A stretch of 57,495 bases of DNA from an uncultured Oscillospiraceae bacterium (GCA_910588625.1 CAJUQN010000010.1:1-57495); one strand, 5' to 3'. Numbered from the stretch's first letter, positions 40,533 to 49,629 are shown. The notes: a model not told the origin generated them from the sequence alone. Program-made: numbers and translations.

Positions 40533-41924
40533 ATGGAAACCACACAGAAAGCAGAACTTTTCGAGCGAACGCCCATCCCCAAGGCAGTGCTCACCCTGTC
40601 CATCCCCACCGTGCTCAGCTCGCTGGTGATGGTACTCTACAATCTGGCGGACACCTATTTTGTCGGGATGCTCCAGGACCCCATCCAGAACTCCGCCGTC
40701 ACCCTGGCCGCACCGGTGCTGCTGGCCTTCAACGCAGTCAACAACCTGTTCGGAGTGGGCTCCTCCAGCATGATGAGCCGGTCATTGGGCGCTAAGGACT
40801 ACGACACCGTGCGGCGCAGCTCCGCCTTTGGGTTTTACTGCGCGCTGATCAGCGGCATTTTGTTTTCTGTCTTTGCCACGGTGTTCCGCTCTCCCCTGCT
40901 GGTACTGCTGGGCGCAGACGCTGAAACCACCCAGGCCACCCTGGAATATATGCGCTGGACCGTCACCTGGGGGGCCGTCCCCGCCATCATCAACGTAGTC
41001 ATGGCCTATCTGGTACGCTCGGAGGGCGCTACCCTTCACGCCAGCATCGGCACCATGAGCGGCTGCGCGCTGAACATCGTGCTGGACCCCATTTTTATCC
41101 TTCCCTGGGGGCTGAACATGGGGGCTGCGGGGGCCGGACTGGCTACCTTCCTGTCCAACTGCTTCGCCTGCCTGTATTTCTTTGTCTTGCTGTTTGTTCG
41201 GCGGGGCAAGACCTTTGTCTGCCTCAAGCCCGCCATGGCCCGGCCCCAGAAGGCATTGGTCAAGGGCGTATTCGGCGTGGGGGTGCCCGCCTCCATCCAG
41301 AATCTGCTGAACGTCACCGGTATGACAGTACTCAACAATTTCACCGCCGTATTCAAAGCGGACGCCATCGCTGCCATGGGCATCGCATACAAAATCAACA
41401 TGATTCCCATGTACATTGCCATGGGTGTGTCCCAAGGGCTGATGCCGCTAGTCAGCTATAACTATGGCAGTGGAAACGTCCCCCGGCTGAAAAAAGCGGT
41501 GGTCTTTGCGGAAAAAATCTCTTTGACTTTTATGATTGCCACGTCGGTGGTCTATTTCTTCGGCTCCGGCGCCCTCATCAGCCTGTTCATGAAGACAGAG
41601 GCCGTGGTGGACTACGGCACTAAGTTCCTCCGGTGTATGTGTATCTCTCAGCCCTTCCTGTGCGTGGATTTTCTGGCGGTGGGTGTATTCCAGGCCTGTG
41701 GACTGGGGCAGTACGCCCTGCTGTTCGCCGTTTTGCGAAAGATCGTGCTGGAAATTCCCGCGCTGTATATCCTCAACTATTTCGTCCCCTTGTATGGCCT
41801 GGCCTGCGCCCAAACCGTGGCTGAGGTGGTGTTGGCCATCGCCGCCGTGGCCATCCTGATCTACTTGTTCCGGCGGATGTCCGCCGAGGGCACGCCCCTC
41901 AAACCGCGGACCGAGAAAAAATAA
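40533..41924 (+). CDS. MATE family multidrug efflux transporter
   Basis: A 463-residue membrane protein with 12 predicted helices in two related halves. The N-terminal PTVLSSLVMVLYNLADTYFVG and GVGSSSMMSRSLGAKD, and the mid-protein VPASIQNLLNVTGMTVLNNF, match the Na+-coupled MepA/VmrA group of MATE pumps. It is likely to export cationic drugs or dyes. ATG 40533 has CGAGGGA upstream. It stands alone between terminators. Confidence 0.9.
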   Translation: METTQKAELFERTPIPKAVLTLSIPTVLSSLVMVLYNLADTYFVGMLQDPIQNSAVTLAAPVLLAFNAVNNLFGVGSSSMMSRSLGAKDYDTVRRSSAFGFYCALISGILFSVFATVFRSPLLVLLGADAETTQATLEYMRWTVTWGAVPAIINVVMAYLVRSEGATLHASIGTMSGCALNIVLDPIFILPWGLNMGAAGAGLATFLSNCFACLYFFVLLFVRRGKTFVCLKPAMARPQKALVKGVFGVGVPASIQNLLNVTGMTVLNNFTAVFKADAIAAMGIAYKINMIPMYIAMGVSQGLMPLVSYNYGSGNVPRLKKAVVFAEKISLTFMIATSVVYFFGSGALISLFMKTEAVVDYGTKFLRCMCISQPFLCVDFLAVGVFQACGLGQYALLFAVLRKIVLEIPALYILNYFVPLYGLACAQTVAEVVLAIAAVAILIYLFRRMSAEGTPLKPRTEKK

Positions 41925-41995
41925 TCGTTTCCCCTCTTTCCTTTTCCCTGTATTTGGCCGATATATAGATAAAGGAACTGGAAAGGGGGCAAAAT

Positions 41996-42742
41996 ATGGG
42001 AATCCAACCCATCTCTGGCGTCGGGCACGAGGACCAGGCCGCATCAAGCCAGACCGAGGGTCAATACAGCGACCTGCTGGCCCACTCCATGGAGAAGCAG
42101 GAGGAGCAGACCTCTTCTCTCCATGAGATGATTAAGGACGCCAAGGACAAGGCCGACGCCCAGCGGGAAAAGTTCAAGCTGGCCAAGGTCACCCCCCGGT
42201 ACGGCGACGCCCCGCTGGAGGCCTATGCCCGCATCAGCCGGGCCAAAACCCAGGGACAGGCCAGCTCCGCCGGGGGCTATGCCCGCCGGCGCATCGCCCA
42301 GCTGGAGGCCGCCCAGCGGTCTGACCCAGAGCACGCCGACCAGATCAAGGCCGCCATTTCCCAGCTCAAAAAGGCCGTCACCCGGGCCAACAAGAAAAAG
42401 ATGCAGATCAGCAAGGAAGAGCTGGCCCGCGCCCGGCAAAAGCGGATGCTCCGGGAGAACCGGCGGCGGGAGGCCCAGCGCATCCGTCAGGAGCTGCGCA
42501 AGAGCCAGGCTATGCGGGCCATCCAGGAGTCGGGCTACTTCAAAGAGACGGAGATCGCCAACCGTCAGGCCGACCAGCTCACTGCCACCAAGATGGAGCT
42601 GCGGGCCCAGGCGGAGCAGATCGGCGCCACCGTCCACGCCTCGCTGGACACCGCCCTTCAGGGGTATTCTGTGGGCACTCAGCTGGCGTCCGTGGATGTG
42701 GACGCCCCCGTCCAGACCCCGCAGGTGAATGTGCAGGCATGA
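41996..42742 (+). CDS. Unknown coiled-coil protein, 248 aa
   Basis: I do not recognise a family. AAAGGGGGC just before ATG 41996 is a strong ribosome site, and the base composition is that of the neighbours, so it is a real gene. The protein is almost all helical and very polar. Residues 30-65 and 95-220 are rich in Arg, Lys, Gln and Glu with heptad-like spacing (ARARQKRMLRENRRREAQ), and Ala/Gln-rich ends flank them. There is no cysteine, no tryptophan, no signal peptide and no membrane segment. It may bind nucleic acid or act as a scaffold; this is a guess. A terminator follows 14 bases after its stop. Confidence 0.7.
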   Translation: MGIQPISGVGHEDQAASSQTEGQYSDLLAHSMEKQEEQTSSLHEMIKDAKDKADAQREKFKLAKVTPRYGDAPLEAYARISRAKTQGQASSAGGYARRRIAQLEAAQRSDPEHADQIKAAISQLKKAVTRANKKKMQISKEELARARQKRMLRENRRREAQRIRQELRKSQAMRAIQESGYFKETEIANRQADQLTATKMELRAQAEQIGATVHASLDTALQGYSVGTQLASVDVDAPVQTPQVNVQA

Positions 42743-42756
42743 CAGTTCATGATATG

Positions 42757-42796
42757 AAAAGAGCGCTTACCGCAGTGCGGCAAGCGCTCTTTTTCC
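42757..42796. terminator. Bidirectional terminator
   Basis: AAAAGAGCGCTT pairs with AAGCGCTCTTTT, with a further CCGCA / TGCGG inner pairing; A and T tracts on both sides serve both convergent genes. Confidence 0.88.
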
Positions 42797-42797
42797 G

Positions 42798-42860
42798 TCA
42801 TCGCTTCAAGTCCTTGATGAACAACTGCATTCGTTTCGTCACCAACTCGTCCTGCTTCAT
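42798..42860 (-). CDS. Possible 20-residue micro-ORF after the ABC operon
   Basis: ATG at 42860 with GAGGGGA upstream; the peptide reads MKQDELVTKRMQLFIKDLKR and ends just before the terminator. It lies 15 bases after the ABC gene stop. The good ribosome site is the only support; it could be the remnant of a longer gene. Confidence 0.25.
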   Translation of the reverse strand: MKQDELVTKRMQLFIKDLKR

Positions 42861-42875
42861 GGCTTCCCCTCGCAA

Positions 42876-44705
42876 CTACGCCCCAAGCACCTTGGCCGCA
42901 TTCTCCTCGGCAAACTGCTTGCTGTACAGGTCGTGATAGTAGCCCTTCTTTTTCAGCAGGGACAAATGGGTGCCCTGCTCCACAATTTTACCGTCCCGCA
43001 CCACCAGGATCATATCCGCTTTACGGATGGTGGACAGGCGGTGGGCAATGAGGAAGGAGGTCCGGTCCCGCAAAAGATGGTCGATGGCGCTCTGGATATA
43101 CTGCTCGGTCTGGGTATCGATGGAGGAAGTGGCCTCGTCCAGCACAAAAATGCGCGGATCGGCCAGCACAGCCCGGGCGAAGGAGATGAGCTGTTTCTCC
43201 CCTGTGGAGAGGCGGTCGCCCTCCTCGCCCACATCACTGTCCCAGCCCTGCTCCAGCTTGGCCACCACCTGGTCCGCCGACACCGCTTTGGCCGCCGCCT
43301 CGATCTCCGCGTCGGTGGCGTCCAGCCGGCCATAGCGGATATTCTCCCGGACGGAACCGGAAAATAGGTGGGGGCTTTGCAGTACATAGCCGATGTTGGA
43401 GTGGAGCCAGAGCTGGCTGCACTCCCGGTAGTCCCGGCCATCGATGAGGATTTGACCCTCCGTGGGTTCAAAAAACCGGCAGGCCAGATTGACCAGCGTG
43501 GATTTGCCCGCCCCTGTCTCCCCCACAATGGCCACGGTGGTGCCCGCGGGAATCTTCAGGTTGAAGTGCTCCAGTACGTTGTCCCCGCCGTCAGGATAGC
43601 GGAAGGTTACGTCCTTAAACTCAATTTCGCCGGACAACGGCTCCCAATTCTCCCTCTTGGGGGAAAAGGCGTCGCCGTATTTTTCGACCACCTCAGGGGT
43701 GTCGGTAATTTGGGGTTTCTCCTCCAGCAGGCCGGTGACGCGCTCAATGGATGCCTGGACAGCGATAAATTCCGCCAGGTTGTTGGCCAGGTTTTGGATG
43801 GGCTCGAAAATGCCCATGGCGTAGGTGATGAACACAGACAGGGTGGCAATCTCCAGCGCCTGGGACTCCACCAGCCAGCCGCCCCGCAGGAGCACAATGG
43901 AAACCGTCAAGGTAGAGAAAAACAGCGTCGCCGGGATATACACCGCGTTGAGCCGGGCGGCCCGGACGGCGGAGCGGTTCATATTCTCCGTCAAGTCCTT
44001 AAAGCTTCTGATGTTCTGGTCCTCGATGACCAGGGTTTTGGAGGTTTTCGCCCCGGTGATGCCCTCATTGAAGGCCCCGGTGATTTTGGAGTTGATTTTG
44101 CGCACCTTTCGGGTCCAGTTGAGGATGCGGGGCTGGAAATACACGGTGAGCACCGCCACAAAGGGCACCACCAGCATGACCACCAGGGCCAGCTGCCAGT
44201 TTAACAAAAGCATGATGACAAAGGTGCTCCCCACATAGAACAGCACGTCCACCATATCCAGCAGACCCCAGGCCAGGTTGCCCGCGATGCGGTTGGTGTC
44301 GTTGGTCACCCGGGTCAACAGGTAGCCCACCGGGGTGACGTTGTAAAAGGATAGGGACAGGATTTGAAGGTGCTCGAACAGCTCCCGGCGCAGGTCCCGG
44401 CCCAGGTACATCTCAATTTTCATTGTGTTGCGGGTGCTCACTACCACCAGAACGCTCTGGAGCAGAATAACCGCCCCATAAAGTACCGCGAAGGGCACCA
44501 ATCCCTCCAGCGTATCCGCCTCAATAAAGTGGGCGATGGCGTACATCTGGAACAGAGGCAAGGCCGCGTCTGTCAGGTCGGAACAGGCGGCGGTCCCAAT
44601 CATTCCGATAAAATAGCGTTTGAAACGGCCCAAAATCGGAAACAGACGTTTCCAAATGGCCCAGTCAAAGGCTTGGGTATACTCTTTTTCGTCAAAGGCA
44701 GCCAT
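42876..44705 (-). CDS. Heterodimeric ABC exporter subunit, BmrD/LmrD-like
   Basis: A 609-residue half-transporter: six membrane helices (about residues 30-330), then an ATPase domain with Walker A GETGAGKST, signature LSTGEKQL (degenerate; normally LSGGQ) and Walker B FVLDEATSSID with the catalytic Glu intact. Together with the 613-residue partner this gives one normal and one degenerate ATP site, the mark of heterodimeric multidrug pumps such as BmrCD and LmrCD. The start ATG overlaps the partner's stop by 1 base (TAATG). Confidence 0.92.
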   Translation of the reverse strand: MAAFDEKEYTQAFDWAIWKRLFPILGRFKRYFIGMIGTAACSDLTDAALPLFQMYAIAHFIEADTLEGLVPFAVLYGAVILLQSVLVVVSTRNTMKIEMYLGRDLRRELFEHLQILSLSFYNVTPVGYLLTRVTNDTNRIAGNLAWGLLDMVDVLFYVGSTFVIMLLLNWQLALVVMLVVPFVAVLTVYFQPRILNWTRKVRKINSKITGAFNEGITGAKTSKTLVIEDQNIRSFKDLTENMNRSAVRAARLNAVYIPATLFFSTLTVSIVLLRGGWLVESQALEIATLSVFITYAMGIFEPIQNLANNLAEFIAVQASIERVTGLLEEKPQITDTPEVVEKYGDAFSPKRENWEPLSGEIEFKDVTFRYPDGGDNVLEHFNLKIPAGTTVAIVGETGAGKSTLVNLACRFFEPTEGQILIDGRDYRECSQLWLHSNIGYVLQSPHLFSGSVRENIRYGRLDATDAEIEAAAKAVSADQVVAKLEQGWDSDVGEEGDRLSTGEKQLISFARAVLADPRIFVLDEATSSIDTQTEQYIQSAIDHLLRDRTSFLIAHRLSTIRKADMILVVRDGKIVEQGTHLSLLKKKGYYHDLYSKQFAEENAAKVLGA

Positions 44706-46546
44706 TAGGCGTCACCTCCTTCCTCCACCAGTGCTCTATCGTCACTGCTCATTTGAATGTCATAGATTTCCTTGTAAATACCCGGGCGGTTGATCAATTC
44801 GGCGTGGGTACCCACGTCCGCCACCCTGCCCCTGTCCAGCACCAGGATGCGGTCGGCCTGCATCAGGGTGGTCACCCGGTGGGAAATTAGGATGACAGTG
44901 GCCTGGGACATCCGCTCTTTCAACGCGGCGCGGATTTTGGCGTCCGTCTCCGCGTCCACGGCGGATAGGGAGTCGTCAAACACCATGACGGGAGCGTTTT
45001 GCAGCAGCATCCGGGCGATGGCCACCCGCTGTTTCTGCCCGCCGGAGAGGGTCACACCGCGCTCGCCTACGATGGTCTCATAGCCATTGGCCAGGTCCGC
45101 AATGGCCTCGTCCACACAAGCAATCTCTGCGCATTTGCGCAGCTCCTCGTCCGCAGCCTCTGGCCGGGTGGCGGCGATGTTCTCCCGGATGGTCTGTGAG
45201 AATAAAAACGGCTCCTGGAGTACCAAGCCGATCTGGCGGCGCAGATCCTCCCGCTTGATGTCTCGGATATCTACTCCGCCAACGGTAATGGAACCTTGGC
45301 CCTCCTCCAAGTCATAGAGGCGGTCCAGCAGGTGAACCAGGGTGGATTTACCCGACCCGGTGCCGCCCAGAATAGCAAAGGTGCTCCCCCAGGGGATGGT
45401 AAAGGACACGTCCTCCAGCACCTCCTGGCCTTCATAGTCGAAGGTCACGTGGTTAAACACGATGTCACCGTTCAGCTTAACGCTTTCGGCCTGGGGCCGG
45501 TTGGACTCCTCGTCTGCTTTCAGAATGTAGCCCACACGGTCCATGGATACGCCCGCTTTGCTCATTTCAGACAGCACACGCCCCAGAGACCGCACCGGCC
45601 AGGCCATGGCGCTGTTATAGATGATAAACGCCTGGAAATCGCCCAGGGTGATGTCGCCGTTCACCGCCGCCACTGTCCCGGCCACGATGACCGCCATAAT
45701 TTGCAGGCAGACCAGCAGGACGCCGGAGGCCCAGTATACGCTGAGCACCTTGCCCAGCTCCACCCAAAGCTCGGAAAAACGGTTATTCTTCTGGGCAAAG
45801 CGGTCGATCTCGAACCGCTCCCGGCCGAAGGCCCGAACTACACGCACACCGGTCAGATTTTCCTGGGCGCAGGTGGTCATCTCCCCCTCCGCCTCGTCGG
45901 CCACCTGGAAGCGGGCGGATATCTTCCCGTAAAACAGTCCGGAGGCCGCTCCCGTCACCGGGATAAAGGCCAGGGGGATCAAAGCCAGCTTCCAATTCAT
46001 CACCAGCATGATGCCCACATACAGCACGATGAGAAACACCGTGCGCAGCACCTCCATCAGCTGGTTGCATACGAAGGTCCGGATGACCTCCACGTCGGAG
46101 GTGCACCGCTGGATGATCTCGCCGGTAGCGTGGGCGGTATGCCACTGGAAGCTCAGCCGCTGAATATGGCTGTACAGGTTGTCCCGGAGCCTTTTCACAA
46201 AGCCCTCCGAGCCCTTGGCTGTGTTGATGCGCATTCCAAAGATGCACACACCCCGCACGGCGGCCATCAGTACCACCGCTCCCGCCGCAATCCACAGGGC
46301 GGCCCAGGTGTCGGCCCGGAGCTGGTCCAGAGGCAGCAGGGCGGTCAGAAAACCGGGCAGGTCAGGCTCTTTCGTCCCCAGTACCGAGTCCACGGTAACG
46401 CTGATGATCTGGGGAATGATGGCGTTACAGATGGTGTTCATGTACGCCAGTAGAATTGCCCCCACGAAAAAGCCCCAGTTTCCCTGCAACTGGTCCAAAA
46501 TCATGCTGATTTTCTCTCGTGAGGACAGTTTTTTCTGTGTTTCCAT
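44705..46546 (-). CDS. Heterodimeric ABC exporter subunit, BmrC/LmrC-like
   Basis: A 613-residue half-transporter: six membrane helices (about residues 25-320), then Walker A GGTGSGKST, a normal signature LSGGQKQR, and Walker B VMVFDDSLSAVD, where Asp replaces the catalytic Glu. Its Walker motifs therefore pair with the degenerate signature of the partner to form the inactive site. AAAGGAG lies upstream of ATG 46546. In front are a leader peptide gene and a terminator, as in the drug-induced bmrCD operon of Bacillus subtilis. Confidence 0.92.
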   Translation of the reverse strand: METQKKLSSREKISMILDQLQGNWGFFVGAILLAYMNTICNAIIPQIISVTVDSVLGTKEPDLPGFLTALLPLDQLRADTWAALWIAAGAVVLMAAVRGVCIFGMRINTAKGSEGFVKRLRDNLYSHIQRLSFQWHTAHATGEIIQRCTSDVEVIRTFVCNQLMEVLRTVFLIVLYVGIMLVMNWKLALIPLAFIPVTGAASGLFYGKISARFQVADEAEGEMTTCAQENLTGVRVVRAFGRERFEIDRFAQKNNRFSELWVELGKVLSVYWASGVLLVCLQIMAVIVAGTVAAVNGDITLGDFQAFIIYNSAMAWPVRSLGRVLSEMSKAGVSMDRVGYILKADEESNRPQAESVKLNGDIVFNHVTFDYEGQEVLEDVSFTIPWGSTFAILGGTGSGKSTLVHLLDRLYDLEEGQGSITVGGVDIRDIKREDLRRQIGLVLQEPFLFSQTIRENIAATRPEAADEELRKCAEIACVDEAIADLANGYETIVGERGVTLSGGQKQRVAIARMLLQNAPVMVFDDSLSAVDAETDAKIRAALKERMSQATVILISHRVTTLMQADRILVLDRGRVADVGTHAELINRPGIYKEIYDIQMSSDDRALVEEGGDA

Positions 46547-46572
46547 AATTTCTCCTTTCCTGAAACAGGCGC

Positions 46573-46603
46573 AAAAAAACGTCCCTCCTGGATGAAGGGA
46601 CGT
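46573..46603 (-). terminator. Leader terminator (attenuator) of the ABC operon
   Basis: On the minus strand ACGTCCCTT pairs with AGGGACGT around CATCCAGG, followed by seven T. It lies between the leader peptide stop and the first ABC gene. Confidence 0.85.
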
Positions 46604-46633
46604 CGCATACTGATCAATGACAGGAAGAGAAAC

Positions 46634-46729
46634 TTATCCTACCCTACAAGCGCGCAAATATCCCAACCATCCCCTATAAGCCACAGCAGTCATTACTGCA
46701 TCCTCAATGACAAAGCTGTTATTCAACAT
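46634..46729 (-). CDS. 31-residue leader peptide, BmrB-like in position
   Basis: ATG 46729 with the excellent ribosome site AAAGGAGG (46745-46738) 8 bases upstream; 31 codons, reading MLNNSFVIEDAVMTAVAYRG and then WLGYLRACRVG. It begins about 45 bases after the promoter and stops 30 bases before the terminator stem. No homology is claimed; the position and strong initiation signal suggest that ribosome progress on it controls the terminator. Confidence 0.65.
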   Translation of the reverse strand: MLNNSFVIEDAVMTAVAYRGWLGYLRACRVG

Positions 46730-46775
46730 CGTGCGCGCCTCCTTTCATAGCATATTTTGCCTCTCAGCAGTGCCC

Positions 46776-46804
46776 AGTATAGTCCCCTCAAAACAGGTTG
46801 TCAA
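46776..46804 (-). promoter_or_regulatory. Promoter of the leader peptide and ABC operon
   Basis: On the minus strand TTGACA (46804-46799), 17 bases, TATACT (46781-46776). Confidence 0.85.
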
Positions 46805-46843
46805 CACCTTACAACAAAAAGAAAGAATTATTTTTATACTTGC

Positions 46844-46872
46844 AAAAACAAGGGCGGGCCTATGCCCGCCCC
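46844..46872 (-). terminator. Terminator of the iron alcohol dehydrogenase gene
   Basis: GGGCGGGC and GCCCGCCC stem at 46852-46870 followed, on the minus strand, by TTGTTTTT. Confidence 0.85.
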
Positions 46873-46892
46873 TGTTCAGGAAGCAGTCTAAG

Positions 46893-48038
46893 TTACATGA
46901 TCTTGCGGAACAGGTCCTTGAAGTCCTCCACAGAGGCGGCCTTGGGGTTGCCGGGGGCACAGGCGTCGGCGGCGGCGGACTGGGCCAGGAACTCCAGGTC
47001 CTCCTCCTTCATAGCCTCCAGCTTGGTGGGAATACCCACGTCAACGGACAGCTGGCGCACGGCGTCAATGGCGGCCTTGCGGTAGGCGGCCTGGTCCATG
47101 CCGGTGGTGTCCACACCCATAGCCTCGGCAATGTGCTTAAACTTGTCGCCGGTGGCGTCCTGGTTGTACTCCATCACGATAGGCAACATCATGGCACAGG
47201 CCACGCCGTGGGGGGTGTCGTACACCGCACCCAGGGTGTGAGCCATGGAGTGGGCAATGCCAAGACCCACGTTGGAGAACGCCATGCCGGTGACAAACTG
47301 ACCCAGAGCCATAGCCTCCCGGCCCTCGGGGTCGTTATTGACGGCCTTGCGCAGGTTGGCGGAGATGAGCTTGATGGCCTCCAGGTTCAGGCAGTCGGCC
47401 AGCTCCCAGGCGGCGGCGGTGGTGTAGCCCTCAATGGCGTGGGTCAGGGCGTCCATGCCGGTGGCAGCGGTCAGGCCCTTGGGCATGGTAGACATCATGT
47501 CAGGGTCTACGATGGCGATGTCGGGGATGTCGTTCACGTCCACGCAGACGAACTTACGCTTCTTCTCCACGTCGGTGATGACGTAGTTGATGGTGGCCTC
47601 AGCGGCGGTGCCGGCGGTGGTGGGGACGGCGATGGTGTACACGGTACGGTTCTTGGTGGGGGCCACGCCCTCAAGAGAGCGCACGTCGGCAAACTCGGGG
47701 TTGTTGATGATGATGCCAATAGCCTTGCCGGTATCCATGGAGGAGCCGCCGCCGATGGTAATCATATAGTCCGCGCCGCTGGCCTTGTATGCCTCCACAC
47801 CCGCCTTTACATTCTCGATGGTGGGGTTGGGCTTGATGTCGGAGTAGACCTCATAGGCCATGTTGTTGGCATCCAGCAGGTCGGTGACCTTTTTGGTGAT
47901 GCCAAACTTCACCAGGTCGGGATCGGAGGCGATGAACGCCTTTTTCACGCCCTTGGCCTGCACCAAGCCGGGGATCTCCTGGATGGCGCCCTTGCCGTGG
48001 TAAGAAATGCCGTTGAGTACGAAACGATTGACAGCCAT
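46893..48038 (-). CDS. Iron-containing alcohol dehydrogenase (group III)
   Basis: A 381-residue enzyme. The NAD-binding region has GGGSSMDTGKAIG near residue 95. The iron ligands are Asp and His in GMDALTHAIEGY (near 194-198), then His in HSMAHTLGAVYDTPHG (near 263 and 277), the family signature. The closest types are lactaldehyde/1,3-propanediol/butanol dehydrogenases; the substrate is uncertain. ATG 48038 is chosen because the conserved N-terminus MAVNRFVLNG begins there, with ACGAGG upstream. It lies downstream of the uronate genes but is separated from them by an IS110 element. Confidence 0.92.
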   Translation of the reverse strand: MAVNRFVLNGISYHGKGAIQEIPGLVQAKGVKKAFIASDPDLVKFGITKKVTDLLDANNMAYEVYSDIKPNPTIENVKAGVEAYKASGADYMITIGGGSSMDTGKAIGIIINNPEFADVRSLEGVAPTKNRTVYTIAVPTTAGTAAEATINYVITDVEKKRKFVCVDVNDIPDIAIVDPDMMSTMPKGLTAATGMDALTHAIEGYTTAAAWELADCLNLEAIKLISANLRKAVNNDPEGREAMALGQFVTGMAFSNVGLGIAHSMAHTLGAVYDTPHGVACAMMLPIVMEYNQDATGDKFKHIAEAMGVDTTGMDQAAYRKAAIDAVRQLSVDVGIPTKLEAMKEEDLEFLAQSAAADACAPGNPKAASVEDFKDLFRKIM

Positions 48039-48119
48039 AATTATATTACCTCGTATAATAAGATTTGCAGATGAATTTAAAGTGAATCTGCATGGTTCAC
48101 TCCAATTGGCCAACAGGCT

Positions 48120-48390
48120 ATGAGATGCCCGTGATACAATAGCTGTAGGACAGCAGGGTCAAGTTCTCAATTACCTTGTCGAGCTGAAAGGATGCTTCAG
48201 ATGGAGTCCGTTCCCCTGAACCGGAAGTTAGCTGCAAACTCATTAGCTGTTTACCGGGAGCAGGGCCGCCCTTCCAGCAGTGAGGGCTATCGCATTGGCC
48301 CGCCCCGGAATGATTCTGATAAGCGAGGTTGCGGATGCTCCGGATATCATGGGTATCTCAAAGCCTGCTGGCCTGAAATCTCCACGCGGG
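48120..48390 (+). ncRNA. Candidate IS110 bridge RNA
   Basis: The region upstream of the transposase has no gene but can fold. CCGGG (48254-48258) pairs with CCCGG (48304-48308), GGGCC (48263-48267) with GGCCC (48297-48301), and GCCCT (48268-48272) with AGGGC (48283-48287): one stem with internal loops, the general form of bridge RNA guide loops. CTGAA / TTCAG and CTGT / ACAG hairpins lie 5' of it. TACAAT at 48135-48140 may be its -10. Confidence 0.5.
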
Positions 48391-48402
48391 GAGGTGAAAA
48401 TC

Positions 48403-49629
48403 ATGAACCCACTTTTTGTAGGCATTGACGTGAGCAGCAAGAACAATGTGACCTACCTGATGAAGCCAGACGGCAGCAAGCACAGCAGTTTTTCCGTGCA
48501 AAACAACCTGGGCGGTGCTAAACTGATGTCAGAGAAGATCGTGTTGGCAATGGAGACTATGGGGCTCAACGATGTGGTGATCGGCCTGGAGGCCACATCC
48601 ATCTACGGGGACAGCCTGGTCTACGCGCTCCGCGAGGACAGGCGGCTGGGCCGGTATCAGAGGAAACTCCATGTACTCAACCCCAAGCAGGTCAGGAAGT
48701 TCAAGGAATCCTACCCGGACCTGCCCAAGAACGATTGGGTAGACGCCTTTGTAATCGCCGACCATCTCCGTTTCGGCAGGATCGGCAAGGAGGTCTACAT
48801 GGACGACTATCGCTATAAATCCCTGCAAACCCTCACCAGGGCCAGATTTGATGTCGTACAGAACCTGACGCGGGAGAAGAAGCAGCACTTCGCCAATTAC
48901 CTGTTCCTAAAATGCTGCGGCATGGCCCAGGACAAGGATATCGCCAACTCCAGCGCCACCACCATCGCCTTGATGGAGCGGTTTGAAACGGTGGACGAGC
49001 TGGCCTACGCCGACCTGGACGAACTCACCAAATTCATTGATGAAACCGGGCGTAACTTCGCGGACCCGGCGGCCAAGGCCAAAGCAATCCAGACCGCCGC
49101 CAGAAACTCCTACCGTCTGCCCATCACTGTGAATAACTCAGTCAATCAGGCGATGGCCGTTTCTATCGCCACCATGCGGGCTTTGGGGAAGCAGATCAAG
49201 GTCTTGGACAAGGCCATTGAGCAGCAGTTTGAGATCATCCCCAACACGCTGACCTCCATTCCCGGTATCGGCAAGGTCTACTCCGCCGGTATCATCGCCG
49301 AGATTGGCGATATCCACCGCTTCAGCTCCCAGGCGTCCGTTGCCAAGTTTGCCGGTCTTGTCTGGACACAGCATCAGTCCGGCGACTTCGAGGCACAGCA
49401 CAGCAAGCTCATCAAGTCCGGTAACCGCTATCTCCGTTACTACCTGCTGGAAGCCGCCAACTCCGTGAGAAGATGCGACTCTGAGTTCCGGCGCTACTAT
49501 GACCTCAAATTCAAAGAGGTCAATCAGTTCCAGCATAAACGCGCACTCGCTTTAACTGCCAGAAAACTGGTTCGGTTGGTCTATCGGCTGCTGATGGACA
49601 ACCGCCTGTATATCCCGCCAGAGAGCTGA
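48403..49629 (+). CDS. IS110 family transposase (DEDD recombinase)
   Basis: A 408-residue protein. The N-terminal DEDD domain starts FVGIDVSSKNN (first Asp), then LEATSIYGDSLVYAL (Glu) and NDWVDAFVIADHLRFG (two Asp). The C-terminal Transposase_20 domain has TSIPGIGKVYSAGIIAEIGDI and AGLVWTQHQSGDFEAQ, then SGNRYLRYYLLEAANSVRR with the conserved region of the second active site. The length is normal and the frame is intact, so it may be active. ATG 48403 has GGGGAGGTG upstream. Confidence 0.93.
   Translation: MNPLFVGIDVSSKNNVTYLMKPDGSKHSSFSVQNNLGGAKLMSEKIVLAMETMGLNDVVIGLEATSIYGDSLVYALREDRRLGRYQRKLHVLNPKQVRKFKESYPDLPKNDWVDAFVIADHLRFGRIGKEVYMDDYRYKSLQTLTRARFDVVQNLTREKKQHFANYLFLKCCGMAQDKDIANSSATTIALMERFETVDELAYADLDELTKFIDETGRNFADPAAKAKAIQTAARNSYRLPITVNNSVNQAMAVSIATMRALGKQIKVLDKAIEQQFEIIPNTLTSIPGIGKVYSAGIIAEIGDIHRFSSQASVAKFAGLVWTQHQSGDFEAQHSKLIKSGNRYLRYYLLEAANSVRRCDSEFRRYYDLKFKEVNQFQHKRALALTARKLVRLVYRLLMDNRLYIPPES

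Noticed and set aside
46707..48074. Plus-strand open frame opposite the alcohol dehydrogenase
   Set aside because: Gly/His/Val repeats from antisense reading; it also runs over the promoter and terminator of minus-strand genes.
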